DNA from: JAQAZP01 sp032127265
Lineage (GTDB): Bacteria > Acidobacteriota > JAQAZP01
Reading direction: 5' to 3'
Assembly: GCA_032127265.1 (NCBI GenBank)
Contig: JAQAZP010000222.1
Location: 1 to 22,692, forward strand
DNA: 22,692 nt
Shown: in pieces, positions 15,492 to 22,692 of the stretch
How the letters are laid out: each line of letters starts with the position of its first letter
Numbering within the stretch: the first letter of the stretch is position 1
Translations under genes and position numbers: made by a program
The notes under the pieces: model-generated
The model's database searches: none
Told to the model about the DNA's origin: nothing
What the model saw: the letters and a program-made list of their open reading frames with translations, nothing else

Positions 15492-16637
15492 ATGAAGCAC
15501 ACGGGATTCTCCAAACCAGCCATGGATTCCCCGGTCAGGGCCCTTGTCCTGCTGGCCGCCGTGCTCTACCTGGTAGCGGCATCGGCGGAACCGGCAGCCC
15601 TGGCAGGCGACATCACCTGCTCGGCGTGCGGCAAAACGATCCATGGCGAATACCTGGCCCTCGACTCCGACGCCTACTGCAGCCAGGCCTGCCTCGACAC
15701 GGCACTCCCCCATTGCTCGATCTGCGGAGATGTGATCAGGGACAGCTACCTCACCCTGGGTGATAAAAAATACTGCAGCCGGGGCTGCCTGTCCCGCGAC
15801 CTGCCGGCCTGCGACAACTGCGGACGGCCGGTGGAGGGCAACTACTATGAGAGCAAGGGCAAGACCTACTGCAGCGAGTCCTGTTACAACCTCTCGCTCC
15901 CCCACTGCGAGGCCTGCGGCAAGGGGATGAAAGCGTGGCTGGAAATAGAGGGCCACCGCTACTGCCATCCCTGCGCCAACGAGCAGCGCTGCGATGCCTG
16001 CGGCCACCCCGGGCCGTCGATCAGCCTGCGGGACGGGCGAAGAATTTGCACCGAGTGCTGGAAAACAGCGATTGTGGAGCAAAAGGATGCCGAACAGCTC
16101 TTCCGGATCGTCCGCAAACGTATGGCACGCGCCCTCGACCTGACCACCGATCACGACATCGAGTTCCTGTTGGTGAGCCGTGACGACCTCCAGCGGATCA
16201 GCAACGGCGCCTCCAGCGGCCGGGAGCTGGGCTACTACCAGTACCAGGCGGAGACCACCACCACGTACCTCACCACCCGGGACCGCCGGGGCCGGGAAGA
16301 ACGCCGGGTGGCCGGTGAACGCACCGACCAGAAGTATCGAATCTACATCCTCTACGGGCTGCCCGAAAAGCGTTTGATGGAGGTGGCGGCCCACGAACTG
16401 GCCCACGACTGGATGCGGGTCAACCTGCCGAGTATAAAGGCCCCGATTTTCGAGGAAGGCTTTGCCGAATACGTGGCCTGGCTGGTCAACGACCGATTCG
16501 GCTACGAGGATCTGAAGAAACGGATCGAGGAAAATACCGACCCGATTTACGGCGACGGGTTCAAGATGATGCAGGGCCTGGCCCAGCGGCACGGAGGTCT
16601 GGACGGGTTGATCGAGTACCTGGAGAATCTCCCCTGA
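15492..16637 (+). CDS. Exported protein with five LIM-like zinc modules and a DA1-type HExxH peptidase domain
   Basis: The 381-residue product begins with a signal peptide or anchor (about 14-38, ending near AALAGD). Five Cys-rich modules follow at about 43-67, 75-99, 107-131, 139-161 and 167-189, each CxxC then a 15-17 residue spacer and CxxC or CxxxC. The C-terminal half (about 195-381) has HELAH (301-305) and a downstream glutamate in EEGFAEY (321-327). This is the gluzincin arrangement of the DA1-like domain known from plant DA1 proteins, which also carry a LIM domain. The ATG at 15492 has GAGG 5 nt upstream; the frame stays open back to 15393, but those 33 codons overlap the palindrome and lack a ribosome site. 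It probably acts as an envelope zinc protease. The target is unknown and no partner gene is obvious. Confidence 0.85.
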   Translation: MKHTGFSKPAMDSPVRALVLLAAVLYLVAASAEPAALAGDITCSACGKTIHGEYLALDSDAYCSQACLDTALPHCSICGDVIRDSYLTLGDKKYCSRGCLSRDLPACDNCGRPVEGNYYESKGKTYCSESCYNLSLPHCEACGKGMKAWLEIEGHRYCHPCANEQRCDACGHPGPSISLRDGRRICTECWKTAIVEQKDAEQLFRIVRKRMARALDLTTDHDIEFLLVSRDDLQRISNGASSGRELGYYQYQAETTTTYLTTRDRRGREERRVAGERTDQKYRIYILYGLPEKRLMEVAAHELAHDWMRVNLPSIKAPIFEEGFAEYVAWLVNDRFGYEDLKKRIEENTDPIYGDGFKMMQGLAQRHGGLDGLIEYLENLP

Positions 16638-17038
16638 CCGCCCCTTTCGCCGGATAATTCAGTTCGGCGGGGCTCTGCCGAGACGGATCACCCAGTAACA
16701 ATTTCGTAAGTGTATATTTCTGTTTTGAACCTCGGCAGACGGCACCTGGCCACCGGCATCAATTCACTCAGGCGATGAAAAATATCTATCCTGTTGAAAG
16801 ATTTACACTTAAATCATATCGAACAATCACCGGCGAGTCGCACTACATTGGCATAAAGATTGAACCATCTTATCCCGATAATATTTGTGGTATACAAAGG
16901 GTATGCGATGATTCGATCATTCGCTGACCCTGCCGCGCGATCCACCTGACCCGCGGCGATGCATTGAACCGATGCCGGCCTATTCGGGGCAGCACACACG
17001 GCACCCATTCAGGGACAGTTCTTCGGGACCGGACGCTC
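16638..17038. other. AT-richer intergenic region ahead of the redox cluster
   Basis: No convincing gene is present on either strand. The middle part (about 16690-16930) is clearly AT-richer than its surroundings and probably holds the promoter of the redox operon, though I see no confident -35/-10 pair. Short perfect inverted repeats occur at 16884-16898 (TTTGT-5-ACAAA) and 16908-16920 (ATGAT-3-ATCAT). A weak GC hairpin near 16663-16680 after the peptidase gene has no T-tract. Confidence 0.5.
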
Positions 17039-18343
17039 ATGCTGGAAACCGCCATCTATGGAGCAACGGCGACAGCCGCCATCGGCATCCCCCTGCTCTA
17101 CATCTACCTCGAGAAGCGAAGAACCCGGCGGGCCCGGGAACGCTGGCGGTCCGCCGAGGAGCGGGGGCTCACTGAACCGGTGAACCTGCACCCGGTGATC
17201 GACCCGACGCGCTGCATCGGCACCGCCGCCTGCATCCCGTCCTGCCCCGAGGGTGAAATCCTCGGCGTCCTCGACGGCCGGGCCAAACTGGTGTCGCCGA
17301 GCAAGTGCATCGGCCACGGCGCCTGCGAGGCCAACTGCCCGGTGGGAGCCATCTCCCTGGTTTTCGGCACCGAGCGCCGGGGCGTGGACATCCCCTACGT
17401 CAACGACCACTTCGAGACCAATGTCGAGGGGATCTACATCGCCGGCGAACTGGGGGGCATGGGGCTGATCCGCAACGCGGTGGCCCAGGGCCGGGAGGCG
17501 ATGGAGTACATCCGCGGCTCGATCAGCCGGCCGCAGCCGGGAGTCCTCGACGTGGCCGTGGTCGGGGCCGGGCCGGCCGGCCTGTCGGCCAGCCTCCAGG
17601 CCCAGGCCGACAAACTGAATTGCGTCACCCTCGACCAGGACGATATCGGGGGGACGATCCTCAGCTACCCGCGCAAGAAACTGGTGATGACCCACCCGAT
17701 GGATATCCCGCAATACGGCAAGGTCAAAGTCCGGGAGATCATCAAGGAGGACCTGCTCGACCTGTGGAACCAGATCATCGACCAGACCGGGCTGAAGGTG
17801 CGGACCGGCGAACGGGTGGAGACGATCACCAGGGTCAACGGCCATTTCCGGATCAGCACCGTCAGCGGCGAGCACCTGGCCCAGCGGGTGCTGCTGGCCA
17901 TCGGCCGCCGGGGCACTCCGCGCAAGCTCGGCGTGCCCGGAGAGGTCTCGTCCAAGGTCACCTACCGGATGCTCGAGCCGGAGCAATACAAGGGCAACGA
18001 CGTACTGGTAGTGGGCGGCGGGGACAGCGCGGTGGAGGCCGCCCTGTCCCTCTCCGAGCAGCCGGGGTGCCGGGTCACCCTCTCTTACCGAAAAAACGTC
18101 TTCGGCCGAATCAAGGAAATGAACGAGAAGCGGATCGAGGAAGCGATAGAGAGCGGCCGGGTCAAGGTCCTTTTCGAATCGGTGGTCACCTCGATCATGC
18201 CCGACAAGGTCCGCCTGGAACAGCACGGCAAACGGTTCTCCGTGACCAATGACTATGTCTTCATCTTCATCGGCGGCGTCCTGCCCACCAACTTCCTCCA
18301 GGGGATGGGCATCAGTATCGAGAAGAAATTCGGAACTAGGTAA
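17039..18343 (+). CDS. Membrane-anchored Fe-S flavoprotein, circularly permuted thioredoxin-reductase-like
   Basis: The 434-residue product has an N-terminal membrane helix (about 3-24). A ferredoxin-like segment carries two clusters of Cys, C59/C65/C69-Pro and C90/C96/C100-Pro. FAD and NAD(P) motifs follow: VVGAGPAGLSA (174-184) and VVGGGDSA (324-331). The stretch NVEGIYIAGELGG (128-140), normally at the C-terminus of thioredoxin-reductase-type folds, lies before the FAD motif, and the protein ends just after FIFIGGVLPT. No CxxC redox disulfide is present. It likely passes electrons between NAD(P)H, Fe-S centres and the membrane. The ATG at 17039 fits the anchor; a frame open to 16964 adds unconvincing residues. 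The cytochrome b-like gene starts 2 nt after its stop. Confidence 0.85.
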   Translation: MLETAIYGATATAAIGIPLLYIYLEKRRTRRARERWRSAEERGLTEPVNLHPVIDPTRCIGTAACIPSCPEGEILGVLDGRAKLVSPSKCIGHGACEANCPVGAISLVFGTERRGVDIPYVNDHFETNVEGIYIAGELGGMGLIRNAVAQGREAMEYIRGSISRPQPGVLDVAVVGAGPAGLSASLQAQADKLNCVTLDQDDIGGTILSYPRKKLVMTHPMDIPQYGKVKVREIIKEDLLDLWNQIIDQTGLKVRTGERVETITRVNGHFRISTVSGEHLAQRVLLAIGRRGTPRKLGVPGEVSSKVTYRMLEPEQYKGNDVLVVGGGDSAVEAALSLSEQPGCRVTLSYRKNVFGRIKEMNEKRIEEAIESGRVKVLFESVVTSIMPDKVRLEQHGKRFSVTNDYVFIFIGGVLPTNFLQGMGISIEKKFGTR

Positions 18344-18344
18344 C

Positions 18345-19214
18345 GTGAAGATTCACCGCACATTGCTGGCCGTGCTCTATATCGCGGGCTTTCTCCTGGC
18401 CGCCCTGGTGGCCGCCGACGGCCTGGACTACTACATCACTCCGCTGGCCCAGCGGCCACACCAGGCAGAGCACGCCGAGCTGAAACCGGGCGGTACCATC
18501 GGCCACGGCCTGGGAATCCTGGGCAGCAGCATGATCATGCTGCTCTTTCTCTACTCGCTGCGCCGGCGCAACCTCGTCGGTCTGCGCTTCGGCGACATCG
18601 CCAAGTGGCTCGACCTGCACATCCTCCTCGGCATCCTCGGCCCGGTGTTCATCACCCTGCACACCTGCTTCAAGTTCGGCGGGATCGTCGCGGTGAGCTT
18701 CTGGTCCATGGTGGCGGTGGCGGCCAGCGGGGTGGCCGGCCGCTACCTCTACGTCCAGATCCCGCGAACCATCTCCGGCGACGAACTGACCCTGAAGGAG
18801 ATGGAGGAGCGGAGCCGCGAACTGGGGCTGCTGCTGGAGGAATACGGCATGGACGAGAAAGTCCTCGCGGAGGTGCGCGCCGTTTCGGGGACAAGGCCGG
18901 ACCGCCAGCGCGGGACGCTGATGGCGATCCCGGCGATCATTTTCAACGACCTGACCCGGCCGTTCAAGCTCTACGGGCTGAAAAAGAGGCTGCGCCGCAG
19001 CGGGATCGCCGACTCCACGCACGATACCGGGGACCTGATGGAGATCATCCGCAAGCACTCCCTGCTGGTGCGCAAGATCAGGATGCTCTCCACGATCCAG
19101 CGGCTGTTTCACCTCTGGCACGTGGTGCACAAACCTTTTGCCACAGTGATGGTGCTGATCATGCTGGTCCACGTGACCGTGGCCATCCTCTTCGGATACC
19201 GGTGGGTGTTTTAA
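18345..19214 (+). CDS. Cytochrome b-like membrane protein
   Basis: A 289-residue integral membrane protein with about five hydrophobic helices: 6-24, 53-71, 91-109, 113-137 and 262-284. Histidines placed in or at the ends of helices (H54, H92, H106, H256, H259, H262, H276) could ligate two b-type hemes. A long charged cytoplasmic or periplasmic loop (about 140-250) separates the last helix. I do not recognise a named family; it resembles the general cytochrome b/b6 or ferric-reductase type of membrane electron carrier. The GTG start lies one nt after the flavoprotein stop with AGG 5 nt upstream. Its stop overlaps the next ATG (TAATG). It probably links the flavoprotein to quinone or to the exported cytochromes. 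Confidence 0.75.
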   Translation: MKIHRTLLAVLYIAGFLLAALVAADGLDYYITPLAQRPHQAEHAELKPGGTIGHGLGILGSSMIMLLFLYSLRRRNLVGLRFGDIAKWLDLHILLGILGPVFITLHTCFKFGGIVAVSFWSMVAVAASGVAGRYLYVQIPRTISGDELTLKEMEERSRELGLLLEEYGMDEKVLAEVRAVSGTRPDRQRGTLMAIPAIIFNDLTRPFKLYGLKKRLRRSGIADSTHDTGDLMEIIRKHSLLVRKIRMLSTIQRLFHLWHVVHKPFATVMVLIMLVHVTVAILFGYRWVF

Positions 19215-20917
19215 TGCGAATCAAACTGTCGACAGGTCTCGCCCTCTTGCCGCTGCTCACGATCCTGATGACCGTCGCCGGCGCGGTGCCCGCCCCGGCC
19301 CAGATCTCACCTGGGGAACTGGCTGAAATGCACGCCGATCTGGAGGGAGTGGCCAACTGCGTCAAGTGCCACAAACTCGGTGAAGGCCCCAATGACCGGC
19401 TCTGCCTCGACTGCCACAAAGAGATCGACCAGGACCTGAAGGACGGCCGGGGTTACCACAACCGGCTGATGCAGGATCAGGAGAATGCCTGTCCGAAATG
19501 CCACAGCGACCACAACGGCCGGGACTTTGAACTGGTGCACTGGCCGGAGGGGCAGGAGCGGTTCGACCACACGCTGACCGGCTACAAGCAGGAGGGGGCC
19601 CACGCCGGACTGAAGTGCCGCCAGTGCCACCAGCAGAAGTATATCGTCAGCGACCTCCAGGTGCTTCGGCAGAACATCGACCTTGATCGGACCTTTCTCG
19701 GTTTGGGCACCAGTTGTCTCGACTGCCACAAGGACCGGCACCAGGGGCAGTTGAAGGACGACTGCACCCGCTGCCACGATCAGCAGCAGTGGAAGCCGGC
19801 GCGGCTTTTCGACCACGAACGGGCCAAATACAACCTCACCGGACTCCACCGGGATGTGGCCTGCGAGAAGTGCCACCCGCCGCTGCCCGGCGAAACGCAG
19901 GGCGACGAGCCCCCGGCCGTCCGCTATACTGGCCTGGCCTTCGCCGCCTGCGCCGACTGCCACAAGGACGAAGTGCACAAGGGCCGTCTCGGCAACCGCT
20001 GCGAGGAGTGCCACCAGACCGCGGGCTGGCTGCGGGTGAGGGAGCGGGAGCGCTTCGATCACTCGAAGACCGTTTACCCCCTGGAGGCAAAGCACGTGGG
20101 GGTGGAGTGCCGCAAGTGCCACACCGGGCAAAAATACACCACACCGCTGCCCCACGGCGCCTGCGCCGACTGCCACAAGGACACGCACCAGGGCCAGTTC
20201 GCCAAGCGGGCCGACGGCGGCCGCTGCGAGAGCTGCCACGACCTGAACGGCTTTGTCCCGGCCCGCTTCGACCTGGCCGAACACCAGCAAAGTCCTTACC
20301 CGCTCACCGGATCCCACACCGCGGTGCCCTGCATCGACTGCCACAAGGTGGAGACGCTGCGGGGAGATGAGCCGATCCGGCAGTTCCGCATGGCCGACTC
20401 CGCCTGCCACGATTGCCACAAGGACGAGCACCGGGGCCAGTTCCCCGCGCGTCCCGGCGAGCCGTGGTGCGACTCGTGCCACAACACAACGGCCTGGAAG
20501 GAAGTGAAGATCGACCACTCGCTGACCCGTTACCCGCTGGAAGCGAGCCACGCCCGGGTGGCCTGCGGGAAGTGCCACCCGCGAACGGAACAGGGCACGG
20601 AAAACGAACACACCCTGTACAAGCCGCTGGAGATGACCTGCGCCGGCTGCCACACCGACATCCACCGGGGCCAGTTCGCCGCCGCCGTCCCCCCGAAGGA
20701 CTGCCCGACCTGCCACGCACCCGAGACGTGGAAACAGGTCCGTTTCGACCATGACCGCGACGCGCTGTTCAGCCTGCGCGGGGCCCACGAGCGAGTGCCC
20801 TGCGCCAGTTGCCACACCCGTGAACCCGCCGGCGACGATGGTGAGGAATTCGTCCGCTACCGGCCGCTGAAGAGCGGGTGCGCCGACTGCCACCGGGGGG
20901 TGATTGACGACCGATGA
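19214..20917 (+). CDS. Exported 20-heme cytochrome c built from triheme repeats
   Basis: The 567-residue product has a signal peptide (about 1-30, ending near PAPAQ) and twenty CXXCH heme-binding motifs. After the first CVKCH, six units of about 55-90 residues each carry three motifs, and one final motif (CADCH) closes the protein. The typical unit reads C-A-D-C-H-K-D-x-H-x-G-Q, then a second CXXCH, an aromatic and FDH segment, YPL-x-x-x-H-x-x-V and a third CXXCH. Such units are common in multiheme wires. It is presumably periplasmic or outer-surface and moves electrons away from, or towards, the inner-membrane partners. Its start overlaps the cytochrome b-like gene by one nucleotide, indicating coupled translation. 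Terminal acceptor and localisation are not visible. Confidence 0.93.
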   Translation: MRIKLSTGLALLPLLTILMTVAGAVPAPAQISPGELAEMHADLEGVANCVKCHKLGEGPNDRLCLDCHKEIDQDLKDGRGYHNRLMQDQENACPKCHSDHNGRDFELVHWPEGQERFDHTLTGYKQEGAHAGLKCRQCHQQKYIVSDLQVLRQNIDLDRTFLGLGTSCLDCHKDRHQGQLKDDCTRCHDQQQWKPARLFDHERAKYNLTGLHRDVACEKCHPPLPGETQGDEPPAVRYTGLAFAACADCHKDEVHKGRLGNRCEECHQTAGWLRVRERERFDHSKTVYPLEAKHVGVECRKCHTGQKYTTPLPHGACADCHKDTHQGQFAKRADGGRCESCHDLNGFVPARFDLAEHQQSPYPLTGSHTAVPCIDCHKVETLRGDEPIRQFRMADSACHDCHKDEHRGQFPARPGEPWCDSCHNTTAWKEVKIDHSLTRYPLEASHARVACGKCHPRTEQGTENEHTLYKPLEMTCAGCHTDIHRGQFAAAVPPKDCPTCHAPETWKQVRFDHDRDALFSLRGAHERVPCASCHTREPAGDDGEEFVRYRPLKSGCADCHRGVIDDR

Positions 20918-21255
20918 CCACGAGGCGCCAGCAGCAGAGCAGCCCATCTCTTCAGGTTCCCCATCCTCGCAATAAGCTACTTATTTTATCGACCATGCGC
21001 AGTTTCGTCACCAACAGATCTGTCATCGGATTTCGATTTCGAAAGCGTCTCTTCACCGGAGTCCCACCGCGTGACAATTCAGTTGATGACGAAGCATCCG
21101 GTGTCGATCTAATCCTTTGTTTAAGAAAGACTTACATTGACAATCACAGTAGACTCGAAGACTGTCCGCATGGCCCGTATCTTGTATCCTATAAAAACTA
21201 TATTCACCGTGATATATCTGGCAATCACGCTGTAGTTAATGGTGTGAATCGATGA
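20914..21255 (+). CDS. Uncertain small ORF bridging the two cytochrome genes
   Basis: This 113-codon frame starts in an ATGA overlap with the 20-heme gene stop and ends in an ATGA overlap with the ATG of the next cytochrome, exactly filling the gap. The sequence is unlike anything I recognise, has no heme motif, signal peptide or membrane helix, and its codons (TTA, CTA, AGA, AAT) are much AT-richer than in its neighbours. It may be a small acquired gene or a chance open frame in an AT-rich spacer. No confident -35/-10 pair is seen, although a perfect TTGACA occurs at 21137-21142 without a good -10. If it is not coding, the gap holds only this AT-rich spacer. Confidence 0.3.
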   Translation: MTTRRQQQSSPSLQVPHPRNKLLILSTMRSFVTNRSVIGFRFRKRLFTGVPPRDNSVDDEASGVDLILCLRKTYIDNHSRLEDCPHGPYLVSYKNYIHRDISGNHAVVNGVNR

Positions 21256-22692
21256 AGGAGAGCCACTTGCCAAATCATCCTGACTGCCAGCAATCGCATA
21301 TCTACCACGATCGATCATTGCCGAACCCGAAGGGGCAGTTCCGAAAGCTCGGGGACAACCCGTGGCTCCGCAGCGGCCTCTTCCTGGCCCTGTTCGCGGC
21401 CCTCTTCGTCATCACCGCCGGGGTCACCGTGACGGACGACTTCCCCCACGGGGAATTCAACGGCGAATGTTCCCTCTGCCACACCAATGAGGCCTGGGCC
21501 CCGGCGGTGATCTCGCCGAAGTTCGACCACGACGAAGTGTCCGGTTTCATCATGCGCGGAGTGCACCTCGACCTGGGCTGCCCGGAGTGTCACAAGAGCC
21601 TCAACTTCGCCGCGGCGCCCCGTGAGTGCGCCGGCTGCCACCAGGATGTGCACCTCGGGGAGCTGGGTTCGGACTGCGGCCAGTGCCACGAGGAGATCAG
21701 CTTCATCGACTACGGACAGTGGCAGCGGCGGCACAACGACACCCGCATGCCGCTCACCGGCCGCCACCTCACCGCCGATTGCGAGGAATGCCACCTGCCC
21801 CAGCCCCAGGGGCGGATGATCTGGGTCAACCTGCCGCTGGACTGCTACGCCTGTCACATCGACGACTACCAGGGCACCCAGAATCCGGACCACCGCGACT
21901 CGGGGTTCTCCACCGGCTGTGACCAGTGCCACGGCACCTACGGCTGGACCCCGGCGCATTTCGCCCACAATTCATCCGGTTTCCCGCTCACCGGCGGGCA
22001 TGCCGGCCTGGACTGCGAGGCCTGCCATATCAACGGCAACTACGAGAACACGTCGAGTGTGTGCTACTCGTGCCACCAGGATGACTACGACCGGACCGAA
22101 AACCCGGACCACCGGGCCGCCGGCTACGCCACCGACTGCACCCAGTGCCACTCCACCAGCGACTGGAGCGGGGCGGTGGACCATACGGGCTTCCCGCTCA
22201 CCGGCGGGCACAACGGCCTGGACTGCAATGACTGCCACGCCAACGGGGTGTACCAGGGAACCCCCACTGACTGCTTCGCCTGCCACCAGGACGACTACAA
22301 CCGGGAGCACGCCGGCAGCGGCTTCCCCACCGACTGCACCCAGTGCCACTCCACCAGCGACTGGAGCGGGGCGGTGGACCACTCGGCCTTCCCGCTCACC
22401 GGGGCCCACGGCACGCTGGACTGCGACGCCTGCCACGGCAACGGGGTCTACGAGGGAACACCGCACGACTGCTACGCCTGCCACCGGGACGACTACGACG
22501 GGACCACCGACCCGAACCACCAGGCTGCCGGCTACCCCACCGACTGCACCCAGTGCCACTCCACCTCCAACTGGGACTCGGAGGTGGATCACAGCGGCTT
22601 CCCGCTCACCGGCGGGCACAACGGCCGGGACTGCAACGACTGCCACGGCAACGGCGTCTACGCCGGGACGCCCACCGACTGCTACGCCTGTC
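21252..22692 (+). CDS. Membrane-anchored giant multiheme cytochrome c (C-terminus beyond window)
   Basis: The frame stays open to the window edge. A cytoplasmic-looking N-terminus of about 40 residues is followed by one hydrophobic helix (about 41-61) and a heme-rich region with 17 complete CXXCH motifs plus an eighteenth cut by the edge (CYAC). After an irregular first part, triheme repeats of about 66-70 residues appear: CYACHxDDY, TDCTQCHSTS-x-W, VDH-x-x-FPLTG-x-H and DC-x-x-CH-x-NG. The ATG at 21252 is used here; a TTG at 21267 in the same frame has the stronger ribosome site (AAGGAG, about 6 nt before), so the true N-terminus may be five residues shorter. No signal cleavage site is evident, so it is probably tethered to the inner membrane with hemes outside. 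Confidence 0.9.
   Translation, partial: MKESHLPNHPDCQQSHIYHDRSLPNPKGQFRKLGDNPWLRSGLFLALFAALFVITAGVTVTDDFPHGEFNGECSLCHTNEAWAPAVISPKFDHDEVSGFIMRGVHLDLGCPECHKSLNFAAAPRECAGCHQDVHLGELGSDCGQCHEEISFIDYGQWQRRHNDTRMPLTGRHLTADCEECHLPQPQGRMIWVNLPLDCYACHIDDYQGTQNPDHRDSGFSTGCDQCHGTYGWTPAHFAHNSSGFPLTGGHAGLDCEACHINGNYENTSSVCYSCHQDDYDRTENPDHRAAGYATDCTQCHSTSDWSGAVDHTGFPLTGGHNGLDCNDCHANGVYQGTPTDCFACHQDDYNREHAGSGFPTDCTQCHSTSDWSGAVDHSAFPLTGAHGTLDCDACHGNGVYEGTPHDCYACHRDDYDGTTDPNHQAAGYPTDCTQCHSTSNWDSEVDHSGFPLTGGHNGRDCNDCHGNGVYAGTPTDCYAC
22129..22692 (+). repeat. Near-identical tandem repeats within the multiheme cytochrome gene
   Basis: A 55-nt block at 22129-22183 recurs exactly at 22327-22381, offset 198 nt (66 codons). 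A third, partly diverged copy begins at 22537, offset 210 nt (70 codons). Each block encodes the CTQCH heme motif and its flanks. This points to recent in-frame duplication of triheme units. The array continues past the window. Confidence 0.85.

Noticed and set aside
16663..16680. Terminator-like hairpin after the peptidase gene
   Set aside because: Only a 5-bp stem with an 8-nt loop and no T-tract.
16848..16865. Possible sigma54 promoter (GG near 16850, GA near 16862)
   Set aside because: The -12 element lacks the required GC and the match to TGGCAC-N5-TTGC is poor.
19307..20947. 546-codon minus-strand frame
   Set aside because: Antisense to the 20-heme cytochrome; its repeats only mirror the heme repeats.
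21597..22692. CRISPR-like periodic repeats
   Set aside because: The period follows codons and CXXCH heme units; the repeats are coding and lack spacer structure.

Overview
The window is GC-rich, gene-dense bacterial DNA, apart from three AT-richer gaps around 5.8-6.6, 16.65-17.0 and 20.95-21.25 kb. Large multiheme c-type cytochromes, an Feo iron-uptake operon with a DtxR-type regulator, and a surface-polysaccharide operon point to a Gram-negative, metal-cycling, probably anaerobic bacterium. Desulfuromonadia-like Desulfobacterota is my best guess. This is inferred from gene content only; no rRNA or other marker gene is present.

Layout. (1) 1-1.72 kb, minus strand: the N-terminal end of a membrane-anchored protein, then endonuclease III (nth) directly behind a FabL-type enoyl-ACP reductase. 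(2) 1.88-7.08 kb: a promoter and possible metal-regulator operator lead into feoA, feoB and a small FeoB-associated Cys-rich protein. An O-methyltransferase gene converges on this operon and overlaps its last gene. A degraded STAS-domain gene and a DtxR/MntR-family regulator with its own promoter follow. (3) 7.1-15.23 kb, minus strand: a five-gene polysaccharide operon, in transcription order an FAD-dependent UGM-like oxidoreductase, a GT9 heptosyltransferase-like enzyme, a B12-binding radical SAM protein, a GT2 glycosyltransferase and an unusual O-antigen ligase/polymerase fused to a duplicated extracytoplasmic module. (4) 15.41-16.64 kb: an exported protein with five LIM-like zinc modules and a DA1-type HExxH peptidase domain. 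(5) 17.04-22.69 kb: a redox gene cluster encoding a membrane-anchored Fe-S flavoprotein with a circularly permuted thioredoxin-reductase-like fold, a b-type cytochrome-like membrane protein, an exported 20-heme cytochrome c, and a membrane-anchored multiheme cytochrome that runs off the window with 17 complete CXXCH motifs and an eighteenth cut by the edge.

How the parts may work together. The first three genes of region 5 are tightly coupled (gaps or overlaps of 1 nt). They look like an electron route from a reduced pyridine nucleotide or ferredoxin, through the flavoprotein and membrane cytochrome, to periplasmic or extracellular heme wires. This is the best candidate for an undescribed system here. 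The Feo operon would supply iron for the hemes and Fe-S clusters. The main surprises are the permuted flavoprotein with both clusters lacking the second cysteine, the LIM-DA1 peptidase, the lectin-like/O-antigen-ligase fusion, the internally deleted STAS gene, and the near-identical repeats in the last cytochrome.
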